Assembly: GCA_017407205.1 (NCBI GenBank)
Contig: JAFQXA010000017.1
Span: forward strand, 1-64,000
Source: Clostridia bacterium
GTDB lineage: Bacteria > Bacillota > Clostridia > Christensenellales > CAG-138
Direction: 5' to 3'
DNA length: 64,000 nt
The position numbers and the translations under genes are program-made. Of this stretch, positions 53,604-62,641 are shown piece after piece. Each line of letters starts with the position of its first letter. Position 1 is the stretch's first letter. Below the pieces are notes generated by a model. It was not told the origin of the DNA, did not search any database, and saw only the letters and a list, made by a program, of their open reading frames with translations.

Positions 53604-55124
53604 TTATTCTTCGCCGTTCAACCTTGCACGCTTTCTTGCCGCAGCACGTGCCTTGAGCTTCTTTTCCATTGAAGTTAACATAACAAGTGCTGTTATTGCA
53701 AGTGCACACAGAACGCCCAAAACTATGAGCATTGTGACAAGTGCATTGCTTGCGGCATTATCAATTGCTATTCCCACGCGGTCTATGGCATTGCCCTCGG
53801 CTGTGGGATTAGCGTTTATAACATCTGAAATACCGATATAATCGGCAGAAAGATTTGCTGTATATGTATAAGGGTTGCCGACGGGGTCCTTTACCTCAAG
53901 TGTAAACACAAGGTCCCTCGGCAAACCGACATATACGGTTTCTTCCATCTGTCTTGTGCCGGGCTCAACATTTGTAAGACTGCAGATTGTGCCGGCTTCC
54001 TTTTCACTTATCACAACGGACGAATAGTATATACTGCCCGTATTGTTGACCGTGAATCTTACCGTTATTGAACCGTTCTCATCAAGCGTTTTCAAAACCG
54101 CAACGCCAAACTCCATACCGAGCGAGGTGGGGTCGATATACGGACGGACGACCTTGCTCTCCGTCTTATCGCTGTACGCCTCACCGCTTGCATCAACACC
54201 CGTTATCGTAAACACAACGTAGCGTTCCTTTTCGTTTGAAACCTTGTATGTGAGTGACTTCGTTTCGCCTACTGCCAAAGTGAATGACTCGCTCGTTACA
54301 CGCTTGCCAAGCTCATCAACAATGTTTATATCCTTTATTTTCTGGTTGCCGTTGTTTGTAAGATAAAGCGTGAAAACAACTCCGTCCTGGGTACCAAGGC
54401 CCTGCTCTACCTCAACCGTAAGCTTTGTATTTACCATACCGAGAGTCATCGGCTCTGCGCCGTCATACGTTCTCGTGTATGAACCGCTTGAATACTTTAC
54501 AACAGGCTGTGAAACAACCGTTGAATAGCCCATTTTGTATTGATAGCTGTACTCATAGCTTTCACCGGGAGCAATGGTTATGCCCGAAACTATCGGCGAA
54601 GAACCTCCGATTTCCTTATCGGTTATCGAAACATTGGTTATCTGTACGGAATTCTGATTTTTAACCGTATATTTTATTGTTATGGTCTCACCGGGTGAAG
54701 CCTGACGGGACGAAACAGTACGTCTTACACTTATCGAGTTTGCGGTGGCACGCTTTACCTTGACGGAGGTTTCCGCCGTCTTTTCCTCTCCGCCCTGCAT
54801 CCACGAAACGGTAAATGTTATCGAAGTATCAAGCATTTCCTCGCTCACGCGGGCACTCGCGACGAAAGTATGCTCACCGCCCTCGGCTATCGTGATGCCC
54901 GATGTCTGAAAGCTTACAGCATCATAGGAGCTTTTTATCTTGATATTCTCCATAGAATCAGCATCGTCATTCTTGATTTTAAGCGAGAACGTCGCCTCTC
55001 CTTCAGATGCAAGTGCGGACGGTGATACGCTTACCGACACTGACGCTGACGCCACCACCGATATGCACATTACCGCAAACGCAACGAGCAGTGCAATTAT
55101 CCATTTCCTTGTTTTTGCTGTCAT
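53604..55124 (-). CDS. Secreted repeat-domain membrane protein (COG1361-like)
   Basis: 506 residues: signal peptide (WIIALLVAFAVMCISVVASA), four to five Ig-like or CARDB/NEW3-like beta domains of about 95-110 residues (ISVRRTVSSRQASPGETITIKYTVKNQNSVQITNVSITD is one start; LTVEVEQGLGTQDGVVFTLYLTNNGNQKI another), then a C-terminal membrane helix and a basic tail (KKLKARAAARKRARLNGEE). The layout fits archaeal/clostridial S-layer-like or COG1361 proteins. There is no LPXTG. Start 55124 overlaps yigZ and is preferred over TTG 55145. Confidence 0.8.
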   Translation of the reverse strand: MTAKTRKWIIALLVAFAVMCISVVASASVSVSVSPSALASEGEATFSLKIKNDDADSMENIKIKSSYDAVSFQTSGITIAEGGEHTFVASARVSEEMLDTSITFTVSWMQGGEEKTAETSVKVKRATANSISVRRTVSSRQASPGETITIKYTVKNQNSVQITNVSITDKEIGGSSPIVSGITIAPGESYEYSYQYKMGYSTVVSQPVVKYSSGSYTRTYDGAEPMTLGMVNTKLTVEVEQGLGTQDGVVFTLYLTNNGNQKIKDINIVDELGKRVTSESFTLAVGETKSLTYKVSNEKERYVVFTITGVDASGEAYSDKTESKVVRPYIDPTSLGMEFGVAVLKTLDENGSITVRFTVNNTGSIYYSSVVISEKEAGTICSLTNVEPGTRQMEETVYVGLPRDLVFTLEVKDPVGNPYTYTANLSADYIGISDVINANPTAEGNAIDRVGIAIDNAASNALVTMLIVLGVLCALAITALVMLTSMEKKLKARAAARKRARLNGEE

Positions 55125-55128
55125 AATA

Positions 55129-55773
55129 CTATAACCCCAAATCAATATAATCCGATATATCGGTCTTTTCCACCGTTATTCTGCCGTTTGTAAGCTCTAC
55201 AAGCTCAGACCTGAATGTTTCCGCCGTGTTTTCGGGAATAAACACAGAAAGCTCAACGTGTTCGCAAAAGTTTGAGTCTGTAAGCTTTCCCTTGCTTCGC
55301 ACATACGCCTCAACCACGGAATAATTCTGATAATCAACCTTTACACTCATGCAGACGGCATATGTTTTTTTCATTATGCCTGCCGCTTCAACCGCGTCCT
55401 TTGCAGTTTTCGAGTATGCACGCACAAGACCGCCCGAGCCTAAGAGTATACCGCCGAAATATCTCGTTGCAATGCACAGAACATCGGTAATATCCTTTGC
55501 AAGAAGCACGTCCATCATCGGCTTTCCCGCTGTTGATGACGGCTCTCCGTCATCACTAAAGCGTGCAATTGCCCCGTTTTTGCCGATTCTGTATGCGAAG
55601 CAGTTGTGTGTTGCGTCCCAATGCTTTTTTCGTATCTCATTGAGCTTTGAAAGTGCTTCCTCCTCGCTCTTTACCAAAAAGCATCTGCCTATAAAACGCG
55701 ACTTATTTACTGTAAATTCGATCTCGGAATCCTTCTTTACCGTCAAAAACGACGGCTGTGACATCGAGGTCAT
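55129..55773 (-). CDS. yigZ: YigZ/IMPACT-family protein
   Basis: 214 residues. N-terminal IMPACT domain with [35 protein letters not shown] and [22 protein letters not shown] core ([20 protein letters not shown]), and a C-terminal DUF1949 ferredoxin-like domain. The family links translation and stress in eukaryotes; the bacterial role is unclear. Its start overlaps the tyrS stop (ATGA). Confidence 0.9.
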   Translation of the reverse strand: MTSMSQPSFLTVKKDSEIEFTVNKSRFIGRCFLVKSEEEALSKLNEIRKKHWDATHNCFAYRIGKNGAIARFSDDGEPSSTAGKPMMDVLLAKDITDVLCIATRYFGGILLGSGGLVRAYSKTAKDAVEAAGIMKKTYAVCMSVKVDYQNYSVVEAYVRSKGKLTDSNFCEHVELSVFIPENTAETFRSELVELTNGRITVEKTDISDYIDLGL

Positions 55774-56996
55774 TTACCGATTACCCTTACAAAGCCCTTT
55801 TTGCCTTTTTTAAGAATTACACCGTCAGCAAGCTTTGCTTCGTCGATTGAAGCGGATACGTCTGTAACCTTTTCATCGTCTGCAAATACGGCGCCCTGCT
55901 CAACCATTCTGCGTGCATCGGACTTGCTCTTGCAAAGATTGCCCATTACAAGAAGGTCAACAACGCGCAAGGAAGTACTTTCGATTGCTTCCTTATCAAG
56001 CTCAACCGTCGGTATGTTTTCAATGTTTCCGCCACCGCTGAAAAGAGCTTCCGCTGCACTCTGTGCCTTCTGAGCTTCTTCTTCGCCGTGTACCTGTGCA
56101 GTAAGCGTGTATGCAAGTGTACGCTTTGCAGCGTTAAGTGCAGCACCGCCCTCTTTGCACATTTCTTCAATTTCTTCAACGGGTATGAACGTAAGCAGGC
56201 ACAAGCACTTCTTTACGTCTGCATCATCTATGTTTCTCCAGTACTGATAGAAATCATATACGGGAGTCTTCTCCTTATCAAGCCACAAAGCGCCCTTTTC
56301 GGTCTTACCCATCTTCTTGCCTTCGCTCGTTGTCAAAAGTGCAGTTGTAAGTGCAAATGCGCTCTTCTGTTCCTTACGGCGAATAAGATCTGCACCACCG
56401 AGCATATTGCTCCACTGGTCGTCACCGCCCATCTGCAATACACAGCCCTCTTCGCGGTTAAGTACCAAAAAGTCATAGCTCTGCATGAGCATATAACCCA
56501 TCTCAAAGAATGTCAGACCGCGTTCCATACGCTGTTTGTAGCACTCTGCTGACAACATTCTGTTTACCGAGAACATGACGCCTATATCACGCATGAACTC
56601 AAGGAAGTTAAGCCCTCTTATCCAGTCCGCATTATTGCGGATAATAGCCTTACCGTCTGAAAAATCAATAAGTCTTGCCATCTGTGCCTGGAAGCAGGAT
56701 GCGTTATGGTCAAGCTCCTCAAGTGTCATCATACGGCGCATATCCGTCTTGCCCGACGGGTCACCTATTGCAGCAGTACCGCCGCCCAAAAGCACGATGG
56801 GGCGATGTCCTGCTCTCTGCATATGGGCCATCGTCATGAGTGCAACATAGTGTCCGATATGCAGGCTGTCCGCTGTCGGGTCAAAGCCGATATAAAAAGT
56901 TACCTTTTCCTTGCCCAAAAGCTCATAAAGCTCCTCGGTATGTGAGCACTGCTTAATGTAACCTCTTTCTGCCAATATGTCATAAACGTTTTTCAT
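55770..56996 (-). CDS. tyrS: Tyrosyl-tRNA synthetase
   Basis: 408 residues. Class I synthetase: [18 protein letters not shown] carries the HIGH motif, and [27 protein letters not shown] carries the KMSKS-like loop (KMGKT). The C-terminal S4 RNA-binding domain spans about 345-408 ([22 protein letters not shown]). It attaches tyrosine to tRNA-Tyr. GGAG stands before the ATG. Part of the nadE-tyrS-yigZ minus-strand unit. No T-box leader was seen. Confidence 0.95.
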   Translation of the reverse strand: MKNVYDILAERGYIKQCSHTEELYELLGKEKVTFYIGFDPTADSLHIGHYVALMTMAHMQRAGHRPIVLLGGGTAAIGDPSGKTDMRRMMTLEELDHNASCFQAQMARLIDFSDGKAIIRNNADWIRGLNFLEFMRDIGVMFSVNRMLSAECYKQRMERGLTFFEMGYMLMQSYDFLVLNREEGCVLQMGGDDQWSNMLGGADLIRRKEQKSAFALTTALLTTSEGKKMGKTEKGALWLDKEKTPVYDFYQYWRNIDDADVKKCLCLLTFIPVEEIEEMCKEGGAALNAAKRTLAYTLTAQVHGEEEAQKAQSAAEALFSGGGNIENIPTVELDKEAIESTSLRVVDLLVMGNLCKSKSDARRMVEQGAVFADDEKVTDVSASIDEAKLADGVILKKGKKGFVRVIGK

Positions 56997-57003
56997 TGGA
57001 ATA

Positions 57004-58788
57004 TTAACTCCTTTTTATATTTTCGTATTCTTTAATCCAGATATTGCTCTTGATATCCGACGGCACCGTTACATAAAAGGGTGCTATCGTGAAAAGTATG
57101 TTGGGACACTCAGGTGCGCAGTTTCTTTTAAACTGCTGGGTAAAAAACCGTTTCAGGAAAACCCCAAGCGTTTTATATACTTCCTCCTCGGAAAACTCCG
57201 TCTCCCGTAATGCGTATTCGTAAAGCTTTTCGGGTGTCTCCGAATAAGTCAAAAACCTATACAGGAACAGGTCATGAAGCTCATACGGCCCGATAACGCT
57301 TTCCGTCTTCTGGGCAATTTCGCCTTTCTCGTCAAGCGGTAAAAGCTCAGGACTTACGGGCGTTGAAAGTATGCTGTCAAGCACGCTTTCGGCTTCTTTA
57401 TAAAGCCCCTTTGCAACTGTAACGACCTTTCTCATGACGGTCTTGGGAATAGAAGCATTTATACCGTACTGCCCCATGTGGTCACCGTTAAACGTCGTCC
57501 ACCCAAGCGCGGACTCGGACAAATCGCCCGTTGCAATATCTATAAGGTTTTCCTTGTTTGCAATATCAAGCAAAACCTGAGTTCTTTCCCTCGCCTGTGT
57601 ATTTTCATACACAACGCTGTAATCATCAAGACTATGTCCTATATCTTCAAAGTGCTGAATGCACGCTTTTTCAATATTTATCTCGCGGTATGTCGCACCA
57701 AGTGCCTCAATAAGAAGATCGGCATTGCCCTTTGTACGCTTGCTCGTACCAAAGCCGGGCATCGAAACGCCGACAACGCATTTTCTTTGAATCCCTGCCA
57801 AGTCCGCAGCCCTTACTGCCGCAAGCAGTGCAAGCGTGCTGTCAAGACCGCCCGAAACGCCTATTATAAAGCCCTTTGAGCCTATATGTAAAAGCCTTCT
57901 CTTTAAGGCATTCGCCTGCAAATCGAGTATTCTTATGCACTCTTTTTCACATTCTTCTTCATCTCGGCTCAAGTAAGTTGCCTTATCGTCCTCTTTCTCA
58001 AGATACGGCTCAAAGGCATTAAGCTTTGAAAGGTCAGCCTCATATGTTATAAACGCATCATCCGAAAACGGCTCGCTTTCTTTTACCACTTCGCCGTTTA
58101 AAGCTATCGCACAGTACGAGTCAAACACCGCATTCGTCACGGATTCGCCGCTATTTGGCGAAGCATACAATATCGCGGCGCCCGTTCTTGCACTGTACTT
58201 TGAAAGCATCTTCTGCGTGCACGACAAGCTCTTTGCAGTTGCATTGACAGCCGACGGCATGAACACAACAAAACGATTTTGTACCTTGGGCGTTATACAT
58301 TCGTCAAATATCTCATTGCCAAACCTTACCGCCACTTTAGACATCGGTATCACAGTATTGTCCCCGTCACCGCAATAGTCAAGCTCGGGCAGGAAGCCAA
58401 AAGGCATATACGAACAGTCACACGGCACTATAGCATGAACTCTGCCCCTTGAAACAACCGCCACAGAGCTTCTCACGCATCCGTTTATCTCATAAGGCAA
58501 CCCTACCGAGAACACAGTCGAAACCTGCTTCGTCTCCCGACAAATTCTCTCAAGTGCCCTCTTTGCACCGTCCAGGACAATGGGCTGCCGCATAAGCGTA
58601 CCAAGCGTGGCACCGACCAGGCAAAGCTCCGGCAAAGCAAGGTAATGGGTACCCTCTTTGTCTGCACGCTTCACAACAGAAATTATCGACTCTGCATTTG
58701 CCTCAACATCACCAAGCACAAGAGCAGGCGAAGCAGCCGCAAGCTTAATTTTAACATTATACGCGCTTGCACTCTGAGCCGTTTTCAT
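57004..58788 (-). CDS. nadE: NAD synthetase with degenerate glutaminase domain
   Basis: 594 residues from ATG 58788 (GGGAGG upstream). C-terminal synthetase domain: [16 protein letters not shown] (P-loop pyrophosphatase motif) and [12 protein letters not shown]-terminal nitrilase-type glutaminase domain: of the usual Glu-Lys-Cys triad, Glu54 remains (ALPELCLVG), but the Lys position reads Cys123 (VPCDCSYMP) and the nucleophile Cys position aligns with Gly157 (VRFGNEIF against the usual VEICEDLW). Hydrolysis of glutamine is therefore unlikely, and free ammonia may be used. First gene of the unit with tyrS and yigZ. Confidence 0.9.
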   Translation of the reverse strand: MKTAQSASAYNVKIKLAAASPALVLGDVEANAESIISVVKRADKEGTHYLALPELCLVGATLGTLMRQPIVLDGAKRALERICRETKQVSTVFSVGLPYEINGCVRSSVAVVSRGRVHAIVPCDCSYMPFGFLPELDYCGDGDNTVIPMSKVAVRFGNEIFDECITPKVQNRFVVFMPSAVNATAKSLSCTQKMLSKYSARTGAAILYASPNSGESVTNAVFDSYCAIALNGEVVKESEPFSDDAFITYEADLSKLNAFEPYLEKEDDKATYLSRDEEECEKECIRILDLQANALKRRLLHIGSKGFIIGVSGGLDSTLALLAAVRAADLAGIQRKCVVGVSMPGFGTSKRTKGNADLLIEALGATYREINIEKACIQHFEDIGHSLDDYSVVYENTQARERTQVLLDIANKENLIDIATGDLSESALGWTTFNGDHMGQYGINASIPKTVMRKVVTVAKGLYKEAESVLDSILSTPVSPELLPLDEKGEIAQKTESVIGPYELHDLFLYRFLTYSETPEKLYEYALRETEFSEEEVYKTLGVFLKRFFTQQFKRNCAPECPNILFTIAPFYVTVPSDIKSNIWIKEYENIKRS

Positions 58789-58878
58789 GTATACGCCTCC
58801 CATTTTCCATGATTTATCATTATAACATAAGTATGCCCAATTATGCAAAAGAAAGCTGCTTTTCTGTCAATTTTTCAT

Positions 58879-58980
58879 GGGGCTCCGCCCCACACCCCGG
58901 TCGCTTTTAAAAAAGCGACGGAAAACAGATGCGGGAAAATATAACAATCCCTCCGTCACGACAAGGTGACGGAGGGATTG
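58879..58980. repeat. Cluster of three intergenic palindromes
   Basis: GGGGC/GCCCC (58879-58883, 58887-58891), then GTCGCTTTT/AAAAGCGAC (58900-58908, 58911-58919), then a 15 bp stem, CAATCCCTCCGTCAC with 58966-58980. The last could end nadE-opposite or SLOG transcripts. Similar CCCCTCCGTCACC wording returns at 59942, so these may be members of a dispersed palindrome family. Confidence 0.6.
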
Positions 58981-59002
58981 TACTGTCATTTAATTAAATC
59001 AG

Positions 59003-59518
59003 TTAAACATATTCTCGCGGATCTAATATCTTTATTCGAAGACCCTTTTTCTTTGCATAATCTATCGTATACTTCGTTCCGCCCTCCTCCCCATTGAATA
59101 CCGCAATAACAAAAGAACTATTGTCCACCATGTAACGGTTTCGAGCATAAAAGCACCCTCGCGTATATTGTTCTTGTAACAGGATTATCTTGTCTGCAAA
59201 CTCTAAAACATTGGTATATCTTTCTTTCCATTCATCCGTCCAATTTTTTGCCTGTTCCTCATAAGGAATAGTTGCAATAAGCTGTATGTTTTTATCACGA
59301 TATTTATTTTTCATGTCCAAAACGATTTCGGCAGCCCAAATATCTACACCCATTGCCATGCCTGTATAAAATCGGCATACGCCCAATTCAATCAGTTTTG
59401 TTATATATAAAAGCAATTCTTTTTTCAACCGCAAACAAGCCTCATCATATTCATCTTTTTTCCATGCCAGTTTCTCAGGTCTATGCCCCGTAAAACAACA
59501 AGACATCTTCAGCTTCAT
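59003..59518 (-). CDS. SLOG/DUF1273-family protein
   Basis: 171 residues. SLOG-type Rossmann fold: FTGHRPEKLAW at the N-terminus and GMAMGVDIWAAEIVLDMK, both family marks, with an end IDYAKKKGLRIKI. SLOG domains bind small nucleotide-like ligands and recur in phage defence systems and in DprA/LOG-type enzymes. DUF1273 members (YpsA-like) influence cell division in Firmicutes. It is divergent from a small XRE regulator with three shared operators. AAGGGGAAG precedes the ATG. Confidence 0.87.
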   Translation of the reverse strand: MKLKMSCCFTGHRPEKLAWKKDEYDEACLRLKKELLLYITKLIELGVCRFYTGMAMGVDIWAAEIVLDMKNKYRDKNIQLIATIPYEEQAKNWTDEWKERYTNVLEFADKIILLQEQYTRGCFYARNRYMVDNSSFVIAVFNGEEGGTKYTIDYAKKKGLRIKILDPREYV

Positions 59519-59537
59519 ATGCTTCCCCTTTCAATTT

Positions 59538-59645
59538 AACCTTGCACGGTTATAATAGCTTGATTTATTTCGTTTGTCAACCGCACACGGTTAATGTAGT
59601 CTGCATATTTTTGCTACCTTTGAAGTAAATTAACGTTGTATGGTT
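59538..59645. promoter_or_regulatory. Three AACC-N6-GGTT operators
   Basis: Three near-identical palindromes: AACCTTGCACGGTT (59538-59551), AACCGCACACGGTT (59579-59592), AACGTTGTATGGTT (59632-59645). Their starts are 41 and 53 bases apart, close to four and five helical turns. Site 2 meets the -35 box and site 1 follows the -10 box of the SLOG promoter; site 3 is 15 bases before the XRE start codon. The divergent XRE protein is the likely binder. Confidence 0.7.
59552..59580 (-). promoter_or_regulatory. Promoter of the SLOG gene
   Basis: On the minus strand TTGACA (59580-59575), 17-base spacer, TATTAT (59557-59552); operators flank both boxes. Confidence 0.7.
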
Positions 59646-59659
59646 AACGGAGTTGAATT

Positions 59660-59902
59660 ATGACATACGCACAGGCTATTGCTTTTCGCATGAATCAGAT
59701 ATGCGAAGAAAAGAATATTACATTGAACAGGTTGGCAACCATATCGGGATTAACACAGTCCACATTGGATAATATCTCAAAGGGACATACGAAAAATCCG
59801 TCTTTGAGAACACTGCACAGGCTCGCAGTTGGTCTTAATATGACGGTTTCCGAGTTTTTGGATTTTGATTTGATGAATGAAACAATATTCGAAAACGAAT
59901 AA
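59660..59902 (+). CDS. Small XRE-family regulator
   Basis: 80 residues with one Cro/C1 helix-turn-helix (about 10-70): KNITLNRLATISGLTQSTLDNISKGHTKNPSLRTLHRLAVGLNMTVSEFLDFD. GGAG precedes the ATG. As the only regulator beside three matching palindromes in the divergent promoter region, it probably represses both itself and the SLOG gene. A weak hairpin after the gene (CCCCTC/GAGGGG, 59942-59947 and 59963-59968) may end it. Confidence 0.87.
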   Translation: MTYAQAIAFRMNQICEEKNITLNRLATISGLTQSTLDNISKGHTKNPSLRTLHRLAVGLNMTVSEFLDFDLMNETIFENE

Positions 59903-59975
59903 AGCTCCAACAAAACATATGATGCACTAAACTAAAAAAAGCCCCTCCGTCACCGTTTGGCAGAGGGGTTAAATA

Positions 59976-60150
59976 GTTATATTGCAAACTTTTAGTTTGC
60001 AGTTATATTTTACCTTTAGGCAAAGTTATATAAAAGCCTTTGGCTTTTGTTATATTATATTCGCCACTATAGCTGTCCGTAAGACAATATCACACGGCGA
60101 CAGCTGTATATCCTGCTTCGCAATATCACTCGCCTGTCAAGGCGAATATA
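59976..60150. repeat. Array of mini-hairpins with GTTATAT spacers
   Basis: GTTATAT recurs at 59976, 60002, 60025 and 60049 (steps 26, 23 and 24). Between copies lie short stems: GCAAACT/AGTTTGC, TTTACC/GGCAAA (one mismatch), AAAAGCC/GGCTTTT. Past 60049 the style changes: AGCTGT/ACAGCT (60071-60076, 60100-60105), AATATCAC words at 60086 and 60122, TCGCC/GGCGA (60130-60134, 60141-60145), and the outer ATATTCGCC (60057-60065) matches GGCGAATAT (60141-60149) in inverse. No gene is present in this 308 bp gap. Confidence 0.7.
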
Positions 60151-60153
60151 ACT

Positions 60154-60180
60154 GTGGCACCTTCCATGAGAAGGTGCCAC
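60154..60180. terminator. Strong hairpin downstream of rplA
   Basis: GTGGCACCTTC (60154-60164) pairs perfectly with GAAGGTGCCAC (60170-60180), 11 bp. No T tract follows on the minus strand, so it may be a transcript end-stabiliser or a Rho-linked stop for rplA. Confidence 0.55.
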
Positions 60181-60210
60181 AAGACGAGGCTTTGTGTTTG
60201 TTCGTTTTAA

Positions 60211-60900
60211 TTAGAACTTCATGGGGTTGAACTTAACGCCGGGGCCCATTGTTGTTGAGAGAACGAGGCTCTTGATGTATGTGCCCTTTGCTGCTGCCGG
60301 CTTTGCCTTGATGATAGCTTCCATCAATGTCTGGAGGTTCTCGGAAATCTTTTCTGTGCCGAATGAAACCTTGCCGACGGGAACGTGTACGATACTTGTC
60401 TTATCTACACGGTATTCAACCTTACCTGCTTTGATATCAGCAATAGCTTTTGCGATGTCCATTGTAACTGTACCGCTCTTGGGGTTAGGCATCAAGCCCT
60501 TAGGACCAAGAACACGAGCTATACGACCAACAACGCCCATCATGTCGGGTGTTGCTACGCAAACGTCGAAATCGAACCAGTTTTCAGACTGAATCTTCTG
60601 AACGAGGTCATCATCACCAACGTATTCTGCGCCGGCTTCCTGAGCTTCCTTAGCCTTTTCGCCCTTTGCAAATACCAAAACCTTAATTTTCTTACCTGTA
60701 CCGTGGGGAAGAACTACCGCACCGCGAACCTGCTGGTCTGCGTGACGGGGGTCAACACCCAAACGTACTGAAACCTCAACGGTTTCATCAAACTTTGCCT
60801 TGCCTGTTGCCAAGACTGCTTCTATACCTTCCTGGGGATCATAGAGCTTCTGCTTGTCAATAGCCTTGACACTGTCTACATATTTCTTACCATGTTTCAT
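60211..60900 (-). CDS. rplA: 50S ribosomal protein L1
   Basis: 229 residues with the two-domain L1 fold: [24 protein letters not shown] at the start, [16 protein letters not shown] in the middle (the signature region) and the end [14 protein letters not shown]. It forms the L1 stalk and controls its own operon. GGGAGG precedes the ATG, and an L1-type site lies in the gap before it. It is the last gene of the unit: rplJ and rplL, which follow in many genomes, are not here. Confidence 0.97.
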   Translation of the reverse strand: MKHGKKYVDSVKAIDKQKLYDPQEGIEAVLATGKAKFDETVEVSVRLGVDPRHADQQVRGAVVLPHGTGKKIKVLVFAKGEKAKEAQEAGAEYVGDDDLVQKIQSENWFDFDVCVATPDMMGVVGRIARVLGPKGLMPNPKSGTVTMDIAKAIADIKAGKVEYRVDKTSIVHVPVGKVSFGTEKISENLQTLMEAIIKAKPAAAKGTYIKSLVLSTTMGPGVKFNPMKF

Positions 60901-60917
60901 AATTTTTTATCCTCCCT

Positions 60918-60944
60918 GTGGTAATAACGGCTTTTGCCTCCCAC
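60918..60944 (-). promoter_or_regulatory. L1-binding leader before rplA
   Basis: Minus strand: GTGG-GA-GGC-AAAA-GCC-GTTATTA-CCAC. An outer GTGG/CCAC stem and inner GGC/GCC stem enclose an asymmetric loop, the usual shape of L1 autoregulatory sites. Confidence 0.6.
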
Positions 60945-60956
60945 AATCACTTACAT

Positions 60957-61382
60957 TCAGTCAGCTACTGTAATACCCATGCTGCGTGCAGTACCTGCTA
61001 TCATGCTCATAGCAGTTTCTACTGATGCTGCATTAAGGTCGGGCATCTTCATCTCTGCGATCTCTTTGATCTGAGCCTTTGTTATAGAAGCAACCTTCTG
61101 TGTGTTAGGTCTGCCTGATGCTGTTTCTATACCGCAAGCCTTCTTGATGAGAACGGGTGCCGGGGGTGTCTTTGTAATGAACGAGAATGAGTGATCCTGA
61201 TAAACTGTGATAACTACAGGAATTATCAAGCCAGCCTGCTTATTTGTCTTCTCGTTGAACTCTTTACAAAAGCCCATGATGTTTACGCCGTGCTGACCCA
61301 ATGCGGGACCTACCGGCGGTGCCGGTGTTGCTTTGCCGGCCGGGATCTGCAATTTAATGTATCCCGTAATCTTTTTTGCCAT
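60957..61382 (-). CDS. rplK: 50S ribosomal protein L11
   Basis: 141 residues, canonical: [34 protein letters not shown], then [13 protein letters not shown], and the end [11 protein letters not shown]. It forms the GTPase centre with 23S rRNA. GGAGG precedes the ATG. An L1-type leader lies in the gap before it, so L1 probably controls both genes. Confidence 0.97.
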   Translation of the reverse strand: MAKKITGYIKLQIPAGKATPAPPVGPALGQHGVNIMGFCKEFNEKTNKQAGLIIPVVITVYQDHSFSFITKTPPAPVLIKKACGIETASGRPNTQKVASITKAQIKEIAEMKMPDLNAASVETAMSMIAGTARSMGITVAD

Positions 61383-61406
61383 TATGGTTTTCCTCCTAAA
61401 AATAAT

Positions 61407-61436
61407 GTGGTGCGAGCGGCATTAAATGCCTCCCAC
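61407..61436 (-). promoter_or_regulatory. L1-binding leader before rplK
   Basis: Minus strand: GTGG-GA-GGC-ATTTAAT-GCC-GCTCGCA-CCAC (approximate spacing). It repeats the outer and inner stems of the site before rplA. The rest of the 118-base gap holds a CTCCC/GGGAG hairpin (61445-61461). Confidence 0.6.
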
Positions 61437-61500
61437 TATGCAAACTCCCAAAAACAGGGAGCACATAAACACTTAAACTAAAAACTCTTGCCTTGATATT

Positions 61501-62019
61501 TTATATCTTCTGAACCTGTATAAAGTCAAGCTCTACGCGTGTATCACGCCCGAACATTGAAACAACGACCTTAATCTTCTGACGTTCAGTATCAAGACCT
61601 TCAACGGTACCGATGAAGTTTTCAAGCGGACCTGATATAATGCGGACATTCTCACCGACTGTAATGTCAAGCCTGATCGGAATACGCTCAACGCCCATTG
61701 CCGTAACTTCCTCATCGGAAAGCGGTATAGGCTTTGATCCCGGGCCAACGAAACCGGTAACGCCGCGTGTATTACGAACGACATACCATGTATGGTCGTT
61801 CATTATCATCTTTACCATGACATATCCGGGGAATACCTTGCGCTGTGTAACCTTGCGCTTGCCATCCTTGACTTCGATGACTTCTTCTGTAGGATATTTG
61901 ATTTCAAGTATCAGGTCCTCAAGATGGCGGTTTTCTACCGACTTCTCAAGGTCTTCCTTTACCTTGTTTTCATAACCCGAATAGGTATGTACTACATACC
62001 ACTTTGCTTCTTCGGACAT
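61501..62019 (-). CDS. nusG: Transcription factor NusG
   Basis: 172 residues. NGN domain (WYVVHTYSGYENKVKEDLEKSVE to VRNTRGVTGFVGPGSKPIPL) and C-terminal KOW domain (VGENVRIISGPLENFIGTVEGLD). It supports elongation, pausing and Rho action. AAGGAG precedes the ATG. It lies between secE and rplK, the usual order. Confidence 0.97.
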   Translation of the reverse strand: MSEEAKWYVVHTYSGYENKVKEDLEKSVENRHLEDLILEIKYPTEEVIEVKDGKRKVTQRKVFPGYVMVKMIMNDHTWYVVRNTRGVTGFVGPGSKPIPLSDEEVTAMGVERIPIRLDITVGENVRIISGPLENFIGTVEGLDTERQKIKVVVSMFGRDTRVELDFIQVQKI

Positions 62020-62028
62020 ATTTTCTCC

Positions 62029-62268
62029 TTACAGTGCTGCCAAAAGTCCCAAGCCCTGACCGAAAGCGAGATCCAACAAACCGATTACAACTGCAAAGAT
62101 CGCAATGAAAACGATAACCGTGATTGTATAAGAAACAAGCTCCTTGGGAGTGGGCCATGTAACCTTCTTTACTTCGCCAAAAACCTCTTTGAAGAACTTA
62201 GCAATCTTGTTCTGCTTCTTAGCCTTCTTCTCTGTCTTTGCCGGAACGTTCTTTTCCTTGTTAGCCAT
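62029..62268 (-). CDS. secE: Preprotein translocase subunit SecE
   Basis: 79 residues. Lys-rich start, the conserved FFKEVFGEVKKVTWPTPKELV and one membrane helix (TITVIVFIAIFAVVIGLLDLAF). ATG 62268 is chosen; the frame runs on into the rpmG region, which is not coding in this phase. It stabilises SecY. It lies between rpmG and nusG. Confidence 0.95.
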   Translation of the reverse strand: MANKEKNVPAKTEKKAKKQNKIAKFFKEVFGEVKKVTWPTPKELVSYTITVIVFIAIFAVVIGLLDLAFGQGLGLLAAL

Positions 62269-62287
62269 TATATCGTCCTTTCCAAGC

Positions 62288-62437
62288 TTACTTGCTTTCC
62301 TTATGAACGGTGTGCTTGTGGCAGAAACGGCAGTACTTGCTGAACTCGATACGATCGGGATCGTTCTTCTTGTTCTTGAAAGTATTGTAGTTTCTCTGCT
62401 TACATTCTGTGCAAGCAAGTGTGATTTTAACGCGCAT
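62288..62437 (-). CDS. rpmG: 50S ribosomal protein L33
   Basis: 49 residues, [18 protein letters not shown] at the start and [16 protein letters not shown] at the end. Cysteines 9, 12, 36 and 39 are the zinc ligands of the zinc-binding form. AGGAGG lies before the ATG. It heads the rpmG-secE-nusG-rplK-rplA unit, as in many Firmicutes. Confidence 0.95.
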   Translation of the reverse strand: MRVKITLACTECKQRNYNTFKNKKNDPDRIEFSKYCRFCHKHTVHKESK

Positions 62438-62480
62438 AATATACCTCCTATGCCCCATAGATGAACATACTTAAATAAAG

Positions 62481-62532
62481 CCCCTTTTACGGGGTACCGA
62501 TTTAATTTACCATATCAAGGCGTTTATGTCAA
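62481..62532 (-). promoter_or_regulatory. Promoter and leader hairpin of the rpmG operon
   Basis: On the minus strand TTGACA (62532-62527), 17-base spacer, TAAATT (62509-62504). A CCCC/GGGG hairpin (62494-62491 with 62484-62481) followed by CTTTATTT lies just inside the transcript and could act as a weak attenuator. Confidence 0.6.
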
Positions 62533-62641
62533 CTAAAATTATCTGTTTTTGGGCTTTTTTCAAGACTTTTTTTATACTCTTGTGCCACGGTTTCACTCTT
62601 GTCCATACATCTTGTGGTAAACCCATTTTATATATTTTATA

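Noticed and set aside
58861..58990. Small RNA gene in the nadE-SLOG gap
   Set aside because: The stems are simple palindromes with no promoter seen, which fits terminators or dispersed repeats better.
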